Notes: generated from the letters alone by a model not told the origin. A stretch of DNA of 64,000 nt from Arthrobacter nitroguajacolicus_D (GCF_031455195.1 NZ_JAVDSH010000001.1:124001-188000); one strand, 5' to 3'; shown: positions 26,791 to 34,949, counted from the stretch's first letter. Made by a program: numbers and translations.

Positions 26791-27585
26791 TTACTTCAGA
26801 GAAAACGAGTCTATCGTGACAGGTGCCACAGGGGCGCCGTCAGTATTGTTTGCACCGGCTTTGAGGCCTGCTGCAGCGATCTTCGTAACAACGTCCAGTC
26901 CGCTGGTTACCTTGCCCACTACCGTGTAGCCTCCGGCCGTATCAGCCGGAATGGTGGTGTCCTTGTAGACAATGAAGAACTGGTGGCCATTGCCGTAGGC
27001 GTTGTTGCCGGTGCGGGCCACGGCGATGGTTCCCGCGGGGTACTTGTTGTCCGTCGGCGTGTTTTCCAGTGGTCCCCAGCGGTAGTTGGCGTCGTCCGAG
27101 CCGTCAGCGGTCTTCGCCCCGCACTGCAGGAGCCCAAAGGTATCCGCCGTCGTGAGCCGGTGGCAGGTTGCCCCGTTGTAGTAGCCTGCATCCGCCAGAG
27201 ACTTGAGAACCGCTGCTGCCTGCGGTGCGGCGGTTCCGTTCAGTTCGATGCCGAGCGCCCCACCATTCAACGCCAAGTCGCCTGTGAAGGTCTTTCCGGC
27301 GGCCGTGTCCGGGCTGGGTATGTCTGCGCTGTTGGAAGCCGACGGCGAAGCGGACGGGGAGCTCAGGCCGGCTTCGGCAGCAGCGAACTCAGCCTCGGTG
27401 GGATTCGAGCTGAAGACAGTCATCTGCAGCACGACGGCAAGAACCACGGCTGCCGCGCCGGCGCTGATGGCGATGGTGTTGTCGCGTTTGCGTCGCTTGC
27501 CCTGTTCCTGGCGCAGGGCACGCTTGGCTTCCATCTGCCTGATGCGGCGTTTCGCTTCGCGGTCATCCCGCGACCTTGTTGCCAA
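26791..27585 (-). CDS. membrane-anchored peptidyl-prolyl cis-trans isomerase (cyclophilin type)
   Basis: 264 residues from TTG 27585, chosen because a perfect AGGAGG lies 4 bases upstream (minus strand 27590-27595); the frame stays open upstream but without a better start. A very basic cytoplasmic N-terminus (RDDREAKRRIRQMEAKR, GKRRKR) precedes one membrane helix (ISAGAAAVVLAVVLQMTVF) and a Ser/Pro-rich linker. The extracytoplasmic cyclophilin domain shows GYYNGATCHRL, GNGHQFFIVY and GYTVVGKVTSGLDVV. It is expected to assist folding of secreted or membrane proteins by isomerising Xaa-Pro bonds. Only some canonical active-site residues are conserved, as is usual in this actinobacterial subgroup. 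Confidence 0.88.
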   Translation of the reverse strand: MATRSRDDREAKRRIRQMEAKRALRQEQGKRRKRDNTIAISAGAAAVVLAVVLQMTVFSSNPTEAEFAAAEAGLSSPSASPSASNSADIPSPDTAAGKTFTGDLALNGGALGIELNGTAAPQAAAVLKSLADAGYYNGATCHRLTTADTFGLLQCGAKTADGSDDANYRWGPLENTPTDNKYPAGTIAVARTGNNAYGNGHQFFIVYKDTTIPADTAGGYTVVGKVTSGLDVVTKIAAAGLKAGANNTDGAPVAPVTIDSFSLK

Positions 27586-27665
27586 GAGTCCTCCTGATTG
27601 TGTCCACTTCCGATGGCTGCCGAGCAGGATCCGGGCACGCTGCATTAGATGTGCACGCGCCGAAA

Positions 27666-27696
27666 GCATAAACTGGCTGCCGCACATAGTTTATGC
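27666..27696. promoter_or_regulatory. interrupted palindrome in the cyclophilin-hisS divergent promoter region
   Basis: GCATAAACT (27666-27674) and AGTTTATGC (27688-27696) are perfect 9-base inverted arms separated by 13 bases. Each arm contains TAAACT, a plausible -10 element, one facing hisS and one facing the cyclophilin gene. They could be paired divergent promoters, or an operator controlling both. Confidence 0.4.
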
Positions 27697-27789
27697 ATGA
27701 CCGGCTGGACGCCCGCCTTGTAAACGCCGAACGGATGTTTAAAGCTGCGGTGCCGATACCAGCGTCAGCTTTCTGAGGAGACACATTCC

Positions 27790-29130
27790 ATGGCACGTAC
27801 CGCCTCCCTGTCCGGATTCCCCGAGTGGCTTCCCCAGGAGCGGTTGGTGGAGCTCCACGTGCTCGATACGCTGCGGAAGACGTTCGAACTGCATGGTTTC
27901 TCATCGATTGAAACCCGGGCCGTTGAAACGGTTGGCCAGTTGCTCCGCAAGGGTGAGATCGACAAAGAGGTCTACGGCTTGAGCCGGCTTCAGGACGACG
28001 ACGGTGACGCCGCGAAAACGGATCCCAACGCCCTTGCCCTGCACTTCGACCTCACTGTTCCGTTCGCCCGCTACGTCGTGGAAAACGCCGGCTACCTGGC
28101 GTTTCCGTTCCGGCGCTACCAAATCCAGAAAGTCTGGCGTGGCGAGCGTCCGCAGGAAGGCCGTGCCCGTGAGTTCACCCAGGCTGATATCGACGTCGTG
28201 GGCGACGGCGAGCTGCCGTTCCGTTACGACGTCGAAATTGCGCTGGTGATTGCGGAGGCGCTGAGTGCCCTGCCGATTCCGGATTTCCGGCTCCGGATCA
28301 ACAACAGGAAACTTGCCGAAGGCTTCTATCGCGGCATTGGCCTGACGGACACCGCCGGGGTTCTGCGCAGCATCGACAAACTGGAAAAGATCGGGGCCGC
28401 CAAGGTCGCCGAGCTTTTGAAGACTGAGCTGGGGGCCACCGACGAGCAGGCCGGCCTCGCCCTTCAGTTGGCCGGCATTCGCACGGAAGACACCTCGTTC
28501 GTGGATAAGGTGCGCGCGCTGGGGGTCAAGGACGACCTTCTTGAAGAGGGTCTTGGCGAGCTTCAGCAGGTTATTGAGGCCGCGGTCCAGCGTGCCCCCG
28601 GCAAGGTCGTGGCGGACCTCAGCATCGCCCGCGGCCTGGACTATTACACCGGAACTGTCGTCGAAACGGTGCTGGTGGGCCATGAGCAACTCGGTTCCAT
28701 TTGTTCGGGCGGCCGGTACGACGCACTGGCGAGCAAGGGCAACCGCAAGTTCCCCGGCGTCGGGCTTTCCATCGGCGTGACGCGGTTGGTTTCCCGCATC
28801 CTCAGCCAGGAACTGGCGACTGCTTCGCGTTCAGTGCCCACCGCAGTCCTTGTCGCGCTGAACACAGACGATAGCTGGTCTGCCGCCCAGGACATCGCAG
28901 CGCAACTGCGGGGGCGGGGGATCGCCACCGAAGTCGCCGCCAAAGCCGAGAAGTTCGGCAAGCAGATCAAGTTCGCCGACCGCCGTGGCATTCCTTTCGT
29001 GTGGTTCACCGACGACGACGGTAAGCACCAGGTCAAGGACATCCGTTCCGGCGAGCAGGTGGATGCCGACCCGTCCAGCTGGACGCCATCGGACGAGGAC
29101 CTGCACGTACGGGTCACCACCACCGACTGA
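27790..29130 (+). CDS. hisS: histidyl-tRNA synthetase
   Basis: 446 residues; TGAGGAG precedes the ATG. The class II core includes FDLTVPFARYV, motif 2 RYQIQKVWRGERPQEGRAREF (here RYQIQKVWRGERPQEG, near residue 108), the histidine-binding LDYYTGTVVE block (~281) and motif 3 GGRYDAL plus GVGLSIGVTRLV. A C-terminal anticodon-binding domain starts near 350 (TAVLVALNTDD). It charges tRNA(His) in the cytoplasm. aspS follows on the same strand after a hairpin, a pairing conserved in many bacteria. Confidence 0.97.
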   Translation: MARTASLSGFPEWLPQERLVELHVLDTLRKTFELHGFSSIETRAVETVGQLLRKGEIDKEVYGLSRLQDDDGDAAKTDPNALALHFDLTVPFARYVVENAGYLAFPFRRYQIQKVWRGERPQEGRAREFTQADIDVVGDGELPFRYDVEIALVIAEALSALPIPDFRLRINNRKLAEGFYRGIGLTDTAGVLRSIDKLEKIGAAKVAELLKTELGATDEQAGLALQLAGIRTEDTSFVDKVRALGVKDDLLEEGLGELQQVIEAAVQRAPGKVVADLSIARGLDYYTGTVVETVLVGHEQLGSICSGGRYDALASKGNRKFPGVGLSIGVTRLVSRILSQELATASRSVPTAVLVALNTDDSWSAAQDIAAQLRGRGIATEVAAKAEKFGKQIKFADRRGIPFVWFTDDDGKHQVKDIRSGEQVDADPSSWTPSDEDLHVRVTTTD

Positions 29131-29188
29131 TACACGCACGGCTTGTTCCGCCTGTGGCGGGAGGCGCGGCCGGGGCGGGTAAACTCGG

Positions 29189-29214
29189 ACGGGACCGCTT
29201 CGCAGCGGTCCCGT
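29189..29214 (+). terminator. hairpin between hisS and aspS
   Basis: ACGGGACCGCT (29189-29199) and AGCGGTCCCGT (29204-29214) form a perfect 11-bp stem with a 4-base loop, followed by TAAATTTC. It may terminate hisS. A TAAACT -10-like element at 29180-29185 would instead place the start of the aspS transcript at about 29192, making this a 5'-terminal hairpin of the aspS leader. Confidence 0.55.
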
Positions 29215-29239
29215 TAAATTTCATGCTGAAAGGAATGCT

Positions 29240-31033
29240 GTGCTGCGCACACATGACCTCGGATCCCTTCGCTCCGAGCACATTGGACAAACCGTTACCC
29301 TGGCCGGCTGGGTGGGACGGCGCCGTGATCACGGTGGCGTTGCATTCGTTGACCTGCGTGATGCGTCCGGTGTCGCCCAGGTGGTTGTCCGTGAGGAAGA
29401 GGTCTTCCATGGCCTGCGGAACGAGTACGTGCTGCAGGTGACGGGTACCGTCAACAAGCGTCCTGAAGGCAACGAAAACCCGGCCCTGGCGACCGGTGAA
29501 ATCGAGGTCATCGCCGACAAGGTTGTTATCCTCAACACCTCCGAAGCTCTGCCGTTCCAGATTGACGAGCACGTTGAGGTTGGCGAGGAAGCCCGGCTTA
29601 AGCACCGTTACCTGGACCTTCGCCGCCCCGGCCCCGCACGCAACCTCCGCCTCCGCTCCGAGGCAAACCGGGTGGCCCGCGAACTGTTGCACCAGCGTGG
29701 CTACGTGGAGATCGAAACCCCCACGCTGACGCGTTCGACGCCGGAAGGTGCCCGCGACTTCGTCGTGCCGGCGCGTCTGGCCCCGGGTTCCTGGTACGCG
29801 CTGCCGCAGTCCCCGCAGCTTTTCAAGCAGCTGCTCCAGGTGGGCGGTTTTGAGAAGTACTACCAGATCGCCCGTTGCTACCGTGACGAGGACTTCCGTG
29901 CCGACCGCCAGCCGGAGTTCACCCAGTTGGACATCGAAGCCAGCTTCGTTGACCAGGACGACATCATTGAGCTGGGCGAGGCGATCGTCAAGGCACTGTG
30001 GCAGCTGATCGACGTCGAGATCCCCACCCCCATCCGCCGCATGACGTACTTGGATGCCATGGCCAGGTACGGCTCCGATAAGCCGGACCTGCGTTTCGGC
30101 GTGGAACTGACGGAGCTCACCGAGTTCTTCAAGGACACCAACTTCGGCGTCTTCAAGGCGCCGTACGTCGGCGCAGTAGTCATGCCCGGCGGTGCCTCCC
30201 AGCCGCGCCGCACCCTGGACGGGTGGCAGGAATTCGCCAAGCAGCGTGGGCACAAGGGCCTGGCGTACGTCCTCTTCAAGGAAGACGGCGAACTCGCCGG
30301 CCCGGTTGCCAAGAATCTCACGGAGGAGGAGCGGGCAGGCCTGGCCGATGCTGTTGGCGCCAAGCCCGGCGACTGCATCTTCTTCGCTGCCGGTGAGAAG
30401 TCCGCAGCGCGGGCGCTCCTCGGCGCTGCCCGCGTCGAGATCGGGCACCGCACCGGCCTGATTGATCCCAACGACTGGGCGTTTGTCTGGATCGTGGACG
30501 CTCCCATGTTCGAGCCTGCCGCAGCAGCCGTGGCTTCCGGTGACGTCGCTGTGGGTGGTGGACAGTGGACAGCCGTGCACCACGCTTTCACCTCGCCGCG
30601 GCCCGAATACCTTGACAGCTTCGACAAGGATCCCGGGTCCGCACTGTCCTACGCCTATGACATCGTCTGCAACGGCAACGAGATCGGTGGCGGCTCCATC
30701 CGTATCCACGACCGTGAAGTGCAGGAGCGCGTGTTCCAGCTCATGGGCCTGGACAAAGAGGAAGCACAAACGAAGTTCGGCTTCCTGCTCGAGGGCTTCA
30801 AGTACGGCGCACCTCCGCACGGCGGAATGGCCATGGGCTGGGACCGTGTTGTGGCCCTGCTCGCCGGCGTGGAGTCCATCCGCGACGTCATTGCATTCCC
30901 CAAGACCGGAAACGGGTACGACCCCCTGACGGCGGCACCGGCACCCATCACGGCACAGCAGCGCAAGGAAGCGGGAGTCGATTTCCGGCCCGAGGCCAAG
31001 CCTGCCGCCAAGGCGGAAAATAAGTCGGAATAG
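29240..31033 (+). CDS. aspS: aspartyl-tRNA synthetase, probably non-discriminating
   Basis: 597 residues from GTG 29240 with AAAGGAA upstream. An N-terminal OB anticodon-binding domain (GWVGRRRDHGGVAFVDLRD) is followed by the class II core (motif 2 region QIARCYRDEDFRADRQPEF), the bacterial GAD insertion and motif 3 (PPHGGMAMGWDRVVALLAG). The C-terminal tail is Ala/Lys-rich. His31 after RRRD, and a Gly (G77) at the position aligned with a Lys in discriminating enzymes, match residues linked to tRNA(Asn) recognition in Pseudomonas AspRS. It may therefore make Asp-tRNA(Asn) as well as Asp-tRNA(Asp), the former being amidated by GatCAB. An intrinsic terminator follows. Confidence 0.95.
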   Translation: MLRTHDLGSLRSEHIGQTVTLAGWVGRRRDHGGVAFVDLRDASGVAQVVVREEEVFHGLRNEYVLQVTGTVNKRPEGNENPALATGEIEVIADKVVILNTSEALPFQIDEHVEVGEEARLKHRYLDLRRPGPARNLRLRSEANRVARELLHQRGYVEIETPTLTRSTPEGARDFVVPARLAPGSWYALPQSPQLFKQLLQVGGFEKYYQIARCYRDEDFRADRQPEFTQLDIEASFVDQDDIIELGEAIVKALWQLIDVEIPTPIRRMTYLDAMARYGSDKPDLRFGVELTELTEFFKDTNFGVFKAPYVGAVVMPGGASQPRRTLDGWQEFAKQRGHKGLAYVLFKEDGELAGPVAKNLTEEERAGLADAVGAKPGDCIFFAAGEKSAARALLGAARVEIGHRTGLIDPNDWAFVWIVDAPMFEPAAAAVASGDVAVGGGQWTAVHHAFTSPRPEYLDSFDKDPGSALSYAYDIVCNGNEIGGGSIRIHDREVQERVFQLMGLDKEEAQTKFGFLLEGFKYGAPPHGGMAMGWDRVVALLAGVESIRDVIAFPKTGNGYDPLTAAPAPITAQQRKEAGVDFRPEAKPAAKAENKSE

Positions 31034-31042
31034 CACCATAGC

Positions 31043-31074
31043 CAAGGGCTCTCCACTGCGGTGGGGGGCCTTTG
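31043..31074 (+). terminator. intrinsic terminator after aspS
   Basis: A 14-bp stem, 31043-31056 with 31061-31074, including a few G-U pairs, has the loop TGCG and begins 9 bases after the aspS stop. T-rich bases (TTTGGTGTTC) close and follow the stem. Confidence 0.7.
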
Positions 31075-31102
31075 GTGTTCCTGTGAACGAAAGGCCCGCG
31101 GC

Positions 31103-31900
31103 ATGCTGGAGCAAGCATTTCTGGAAACGCTCATGGATAAGGCCTGGCCTGCGGTTGAGCGCGAAGACACAGGGGAGTGGGTGCTGCGCGCTTCGGAAGG
31201 GGTCACGCAGAGGGCCAATTCGGTCTGGCCCCGCAACCTGTCCGACGCCGCGGACGGCATACCGGAACTTGCTGGATCCCTCCGGTCCGCGTCTGACTGG
31301 TACCGTCGGCGGCGTCTCCCGCTCATTTTCCAGGTCTTTGACGACCCCCGCAGCGCCGCCCTCAATGCCGTGCTGGACGGACAACGCTTCACGAAACAGT
31401 CCGAAACCCGGATCATGGTGCGCGGCCTTGAAGGACTGCCTGTCCCTGCTGGAGGGCGGAACGTCGAGCTCAGCGAAGATCCTTCCGCGGAATGGCTCGA
31501 CGTGGGGTGGTCGGTGGATGGCCGCGGCGGTGCAGCCGAGCTCGCCGTCGCCCGCCGGATCCTGCTCGGTTGCCCGGCGTTGTACGCCTTGGTGAGGGAC
31601 CACGACGGCGTACCGGCCGCCGTCGGACGCCTCGCCCTGGTGGACGGCTGGGGCGGCATCTACGGCATGGCGACGTCGGCAACGCACCGAAGGCGCGGTT
31701 ATGGCAGCCAGGTGCTGGCGGCGCTGTTGGAGTCCGGCGCCCGGCGCGGACTTGAGGGCTTTTGGCTGTTGGTCACGTCAGCCAATCACGGCGCACAGTC
31801 CCTGTACGCACAGGCAGGGTTCACCCATTACGGCAGCTACCTCTACCGGCAGGCTCCCATCAGGCGTGCCCTCAGCGGCTGCTGGGGGACGGGTCGGTGA
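31103..31900 (+). CDS. GNAT family N-acetyltransferase
   Basis: 265 residues from ATG 31103 (AAAGG about 10 bases upstream). The C-terminal GNAT domain shows the acetyl-CoA-binding motif A as YGMATSATHRRRGYGSQVL, with R-x-x-G-x-G/S spacing, then SANHGAQSLYAQAGFTHYG. The N-terminal half (AWPAVEREDTGEWVLRASEGVTQRANSVWP) resembles the actinobacterial Rv0428c-type GNAT proteins. The acceptor substrate is unknown. The 3' end overlaps the convergent Vms1-like gene by 29 bases. Confidence 0.85.
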   Translation: MLEQAFLETLMDKAWPAVEREDTGEWVLRASEGVTQRANSVWPRNLSDAADGIPELAGSLRSASDWYRRRRLPLIFQVFDDPRSAALNAVLDGQRFTKQSETRIMVRGLEGLPVPAGGRNVELSEDPSAEWLDVGWSVDGRGGAAELAVARRILLGCPALYALVRDHDGVPAAVGRLALVDGWGGIYGMATSATHRRRGYGSQVLAALLESGARRGLEGFWLLVTSANHGAQSLYAQAGFTHYGSYLYRQAPIRRALSGCWGTGR

Positions 31901-32489
31901 CGGTGATCCTGATGGCGCATGCGTCGGCCGCGGCTTTCGCCAGGACCGCCGGTTTGGTGTCCTGGATGTCCAGGAAAGCCAGCCGCGTCCGCCCTGCCAA
32001 GGCACCGAGTGGTGGTTGGGCGAGGACCTGGTCCACCAGCGTCCTGTCACCGCCCGGAACGATGTACTCGATCCGGTGATCGGCAAAGACCTGGGCGGCG
32101 TATACGGCGGTGGACCGGGCATCGGCGTAGCGCTTGGCGCCCTTCGAAGCGAGGACGCGCTGGCCGCTGGCTGCCGCCACGGCGAAACCTCCCCGACGGA
32201 CCAGGAGGATGCCCAAGCCCCGCTCCTGGGCAGCAAGGGAAGCGAGTCTCTCAATGCTGCCTGCGCCACGCCCGGGCCTTCCGTCCACGGGCCAGGGAGC
32301 GCGCAGGAGGGCCAGTGCGCCGTCGGACGCCTTCAGCTGCAGGCCGTCGTCGACCATCTCTTCCTGCACCGGTCCATGACCGGCAGCGAACCGGTCAACC
32401 CAGCCGCTGAGCCGTTGGGCCGGAACCAGGGCCATGCGAGTGGTGGGTCCTTGCTGCTTCGGCAGCGGGGTGGAATCGGGGCGGCCCAC
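31872..32489 (-). CDS. Vms1/eRF1-like (acVLRF1-type) protein lacking the catalytic loop
   Basis: 205 residues from GTG 32489 with AGGAG 8 bases upstream. Segments VPAQRLSGWVDRFAAGHG, GLGILLVRRGGFAVAAASG, ASKGAKRY and IVPGGDRTLVDQVLAQPPL match my recollection of actinobacterial acVLRF1 proteins. Those are thought to act as peptidyl-tRNA hydrolases rescuing stalled ribosomes. In that family a loop of about 25 residues containing a GGWSQQ-like catalytic glutamine lies between the SK..RY and GGDR segments. Here the two are only about 25 residues apart and no such loop is present. The protein is therefore either an inactive or divergent member, or a different Vms1-fold protein. The divergent gap to rarA is only 41 bases. 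Confidence 0.55.
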   Translation of the reverse strand: MGRPDSTPLPKQQGPTTRMALVPAQRLSGWVDRFAAGHGPVQEEMVDDGLQLKASDGALALLRAPWPVDGRPGRGAGSIERLASLAAQERGLGILLVRRGGFAVAAASGQRVLASKGAKRYADARSTAVYAAQVFADHRIEYIVPGGDRTLVDQVLAQPPLGALAGRTRLAFLDIQDTKPAVLAKAAADACAIRITVTDPSPSSR

Positions 32490-32530
32490 GTCAATGTCTC
32501 CTTTGCTGGAACTATGAGTAGCCTATCCAT

Positions 32531-33967
32531 GTGGAAGATCTCTTTGGTGCGGGTGCTGACAACGACGACGAGTCGGAGGATCTGCCTGCCATGCCGCATT
32601 CCTTGCGGGCGCCTTCCGACGCTCACTGGATGGCTTCCCAGCGCAGCCCCCTGGCCGTGCGGATGCGGCCGCGCACCCTTGACGACGTCGTAGGGCAGCA
32701 GCATCTGTTGGGGCAGGGTTCACCGCTTCGCCAGCTGGCGGCCGGTGCCGAAGCGGCCGGCCCGGCCGGACCCAGCTCGGTGATCCTCTGGGGACCCCCG
32801 GGAACGGGCAAGACCACCTTGGCCCATGTCATCGCCCGCGGACCGGGACGGAAGTTCGTGGAGTTGTCGGCGATCACCGCCGGGGTCAAGGACGTCCGGC
32901 GCGTGATGGACGAGGCCTTGACCGCCCGGGACCTTTACAAGAAGACCACCGTTCTCTTCCTTGACGAGATCCATCGCTTCAACAAGGCGCAACAGGACGC
33001 GCTGCTGCCCGGCGTCGAGAACCGCTGGGTGGTGCTGGTGGCGGCCACCACCGAAAACCCCTCGTTCTCAGTGGTGTCGCCCCTGTTGTCCCGATCGCTC
33101 CTGCTGACTCTGAAGCCACTGACCGACGACGACATTTCAGGGCTGCTGCAAAGGGCGGTGGTTGATCCCAGGGGTTTGGCTGAACGGGTGTCACTCAGCG
33201 ATGAGGCCTTGGACCACCTGGTGCGCCTGTCCGGTGGTGACGCAAGGAGGGCCCTGACTGCCTTGGAAGCTGCCGCCGGCGTGGCGTTCGGCGACACCGC
33301 CGTCGAGGACGAAGGCGAGCCTACGGATCCCGTGTTGGTGGAACTGCGCCACACCGAGCGGGCCCTCGACGCTGCCGCGGTCCGTTACGACAGGGCCGGA
33401 GACCAGCACTACGACGTAGCGAGTGCCTTCATCAAATCCATCCGCGGTTCCGACGTGGACGCTGCCCTGCATTATCTGGCGCGCATGCTTGAGGCCGGTG
33501 AAGACCCGAGGTTCGTGGCACGACGCATCGTCATTTCAGCAGCCGAGGACATTGGCATGGCAGACCCGACTGCGCTGCAGACTGCCGTGGCCGCCGCGCA
33601 GGCCGTGCAGTTGATTGGCATGCCGGAGGGCCGGATCGTCCTCGCGGAAGCCGTAGTCCACCTGGCCACCGCGCCCAAGTCCAATGCCGCGTACATGGGA
33701 TTGAACAAGGCAGTTGCCGATGTCCGGGCCGGCTTCGGCGGCGGGATCCCCATGCACTTACGGGACGCGCACTATCCCGGCGCCAAACAATTGGGCCATG
33801 GCAAAAGCTACAAGTACGCGCACGACGAACCCCATGGTGTGGCACAGCAGCAATACCCGCCGGACGACCTGGTGGGCAAGGACTATTACGAGCCCACCAA
33901 CAACGGCGCCGAACGGGACATCGCCGCCAGGCTGGAGCGACTCCGCAAGATCGTGCGTGGCGAGTAG
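32531..33967 (+). CDS. rarA: replication-associated recombination ATPase RarA (MgsA)
   Basis: 478 residues from GTG 32531. The AAA+ clamp-loader-like motifs are clear: Walker A GPPGTGKTT (88-96), Walker B VLFLDEIHRFN, sensor 1 AATTENPSF and the arginine finger VSPLLSRS. The C-terminal tetramerisation domain contains LHYLARMLEAGEDP, RRIVISAAEDIGMADP and the conserved LRDAHYPGAKQLGHGK. RarA acts at stalled replication forks. There is no strong ribosome-binding site before the GTG, and a TAGCCT element (32518-32523) 7 bases upstream suggests a leaderless start. It shares a very short divergent promoter region with the Vms1-like gene. Confidence 0.95.
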   Translation: MEDLFGAGADNDDESEDLPAMPHSLRAPSDAHWMASQRSPLAVRMRPRTLDDVVGQQHLLGQGSPLRQLAAGAEAAGPAGPSSVILWGPPGTGKTTLAHVIARGPGRKFVELSAITAGVKDVRRVMDEALTARDLYKKTTVLFLDEIHRFNKAQQDALLPGVENRWVVLVAATTENPSFSVVSPLLSRSLLLTLKPLTDDDISGLLQRAVVDPRGLAERVSLSDEALDHLVRLSGGDARRALTALEAAAGVAFGDTAVEDEGEPTDPVLVELRHTERALDAAAVRYDRAGDQHYDVASAFIKSIRGSDVDAALHYLARMLEAGEDPRFVARRIVISAAEDIGMADPTALQTAVAAAQAVQLIGMPEGRIVLAEAVVHLATAPKSNAAYMGLNKAVADVRAGFGGGIPMHLRDAHYPGAKQLGHGKSYKYAHDEPHGVAQQQYPPDDLVGKDYYEPTNNGAERDIAARLERLRKIVRGE

Positions 33968-34006
33968 CGGCCGGACCATGCCAGCGGCCGGCGCTGCCAC
34001 TGTGCG

Positions 34007-34171
34007 TGGTAGGATTGATCCTTGTCTGGCATGGCCTGACGCACAATCCCTTTGAAGATTCCTTCGATAGTGCTGTGCGCCCGGGCTAGTAGCAAGAGGC
34101 AGCGGTTGGCCGATGCTCTCCCTGATGGAGGCCAGTAACACTGACACGCCGCAGTAATTGGAAGGACACAA
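34007..34171 (+). promoter_or_regulatory. rpsD promoter (extended -10) and about 150-base leader
   Basis: TGG-TAGGAT (34007-34015) is an extended -10 element. The mRNA would then carry about 150 bases before rpsD. Within or just before it, GGATTG (34012-34017) can pair with CAATCC, or TGTGCGT (34001-34007) with ACGCACA, at overlapping positions near 34050. S4 autoregulates through mRNA leaders in other bacteria; whether this leader does so is not shown. Confidence 0.4.
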
Positions 34172-34792
34172 GTGGCTAACAACACTCGTGCTCGCCGTAC
34201 CGCACGCCTTTCGCGTGCACTCGGCATCGCTCTGACCCCCAAGGCCGCCAAGTACATGGAGCGCCGCCCGTACGGCCCCGGTGAGCATGGCCGTGCCCGC
34301 AAGAAGCAGGACTCCGACTACGCCGTACGTCTGCGCGAAAAGCAGCGTCTGCGCGCCCAGTACGGCATCCGCGAAGCACAGATGACCCGTGCCTTCGAAG
34401 AAGCACGCCGCACCAAGGGCCTGACCGGTGAAAACCTGGTTGAGCTGCTCGAAATGCGTCTGGACGCCCTTGTGCTCCGTGCAGGCTTCGCCCGCACCAT
34501 CGCACAGGCCCGCCAGCTGGTTGTGCACCGCCACATCATGGTTGACGGCATCCGCGTGGACCGCCCGTCCTTCCGCGTTGGCGAAGGCCAGCTCATCCAC
34601 GTTCACAGCCGCTCCGAGGTTATGCCCCCGTTCCAGGTGGCAGCTGCAGGCGCACACGTCCTGAACAACGTTCCGGCATACCTGGACGTCAAGATCGACG
34701 CCCTGCAGGCACGCCTGGTTCGCCGTCCCAAGCGCTCCGAGGTCCCCGTGATCTGCGAAGAGCAGCTCGTCGTCGAATTCTACGCACGCTAA
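34172..34792 (+). CDS. rpsD: 30S ribosomal protein S4 (zinc-free form)
   Basis: 206 residues from GTG 34172 with GGAAGGA upstream. The N-terminal domain (ALTPKAAKYMERRPYGPGEHG) lacks the four cysteines of the zinc-binding form, so this is the C-minus type. The S4 RNA-binding domain follows (ARTIAQARQLVVHRHIMVDG). S4 is a primary binder in 30S assembly. The gene stands alone, not in the rpsM-rpsK-rpoA cluster, as in several actinobacteria. It is followed by a very strong terminator. Confidence 0.97.
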   Translation: MANNTRARRTARLSRALGIALTPKAAKYMERRPYGPGEHGRARKKQDSDYAVRLREKQRLRAQYGIREAQMTRAFEEARRTKGLTGENLVELLEMRLDALVLRAGFARTIAQARQLVVHRHIMVDGIRVDRPSFRVGEGQLIHVHSRSEVMPPFQVAAAGAHVLNNVPAYLDVKIDALQARLVRRPKRSEVPVICEEQLVVEFYAR

Positions 34793-34804
34793 ATCCAAGC
34801 AGCG

Positions 34805-34848
34805 CATACAAAGAAGCCCGTGGCACCCGCCGCGGGCTTCTTTGTATG
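34805..34848 (+). terminator. intrinsic terminator after rpsD
   Basis: A perfect 16-bp stem (34805-34820 with 34833-34848; core AAAGAAGCCCG / CGGGCTTCTTT) with a 12-base loop, starting 12 bases after the rpsD stop. The right arm is T-rich (CTTCTTTGTAT). Confidence 0.92.
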
Positions 34849-34949
34849 TCAGGTGCCCATCCTTTGTAGGTAAGGTACTGGGGGAGGCCTTGGCCCCGCC
34901 GGGAACCGGTGGGTGCAGGGCAGCGCAACGATCCTAGGAGAAGAGTTCT

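Noticed and set aside
27727..27742. LexA-like CCGAACGGATGTTTAA before hisS
   Set aside because: 9 of 12 positions, no biological reason for SOS control of hisS; taken as background.
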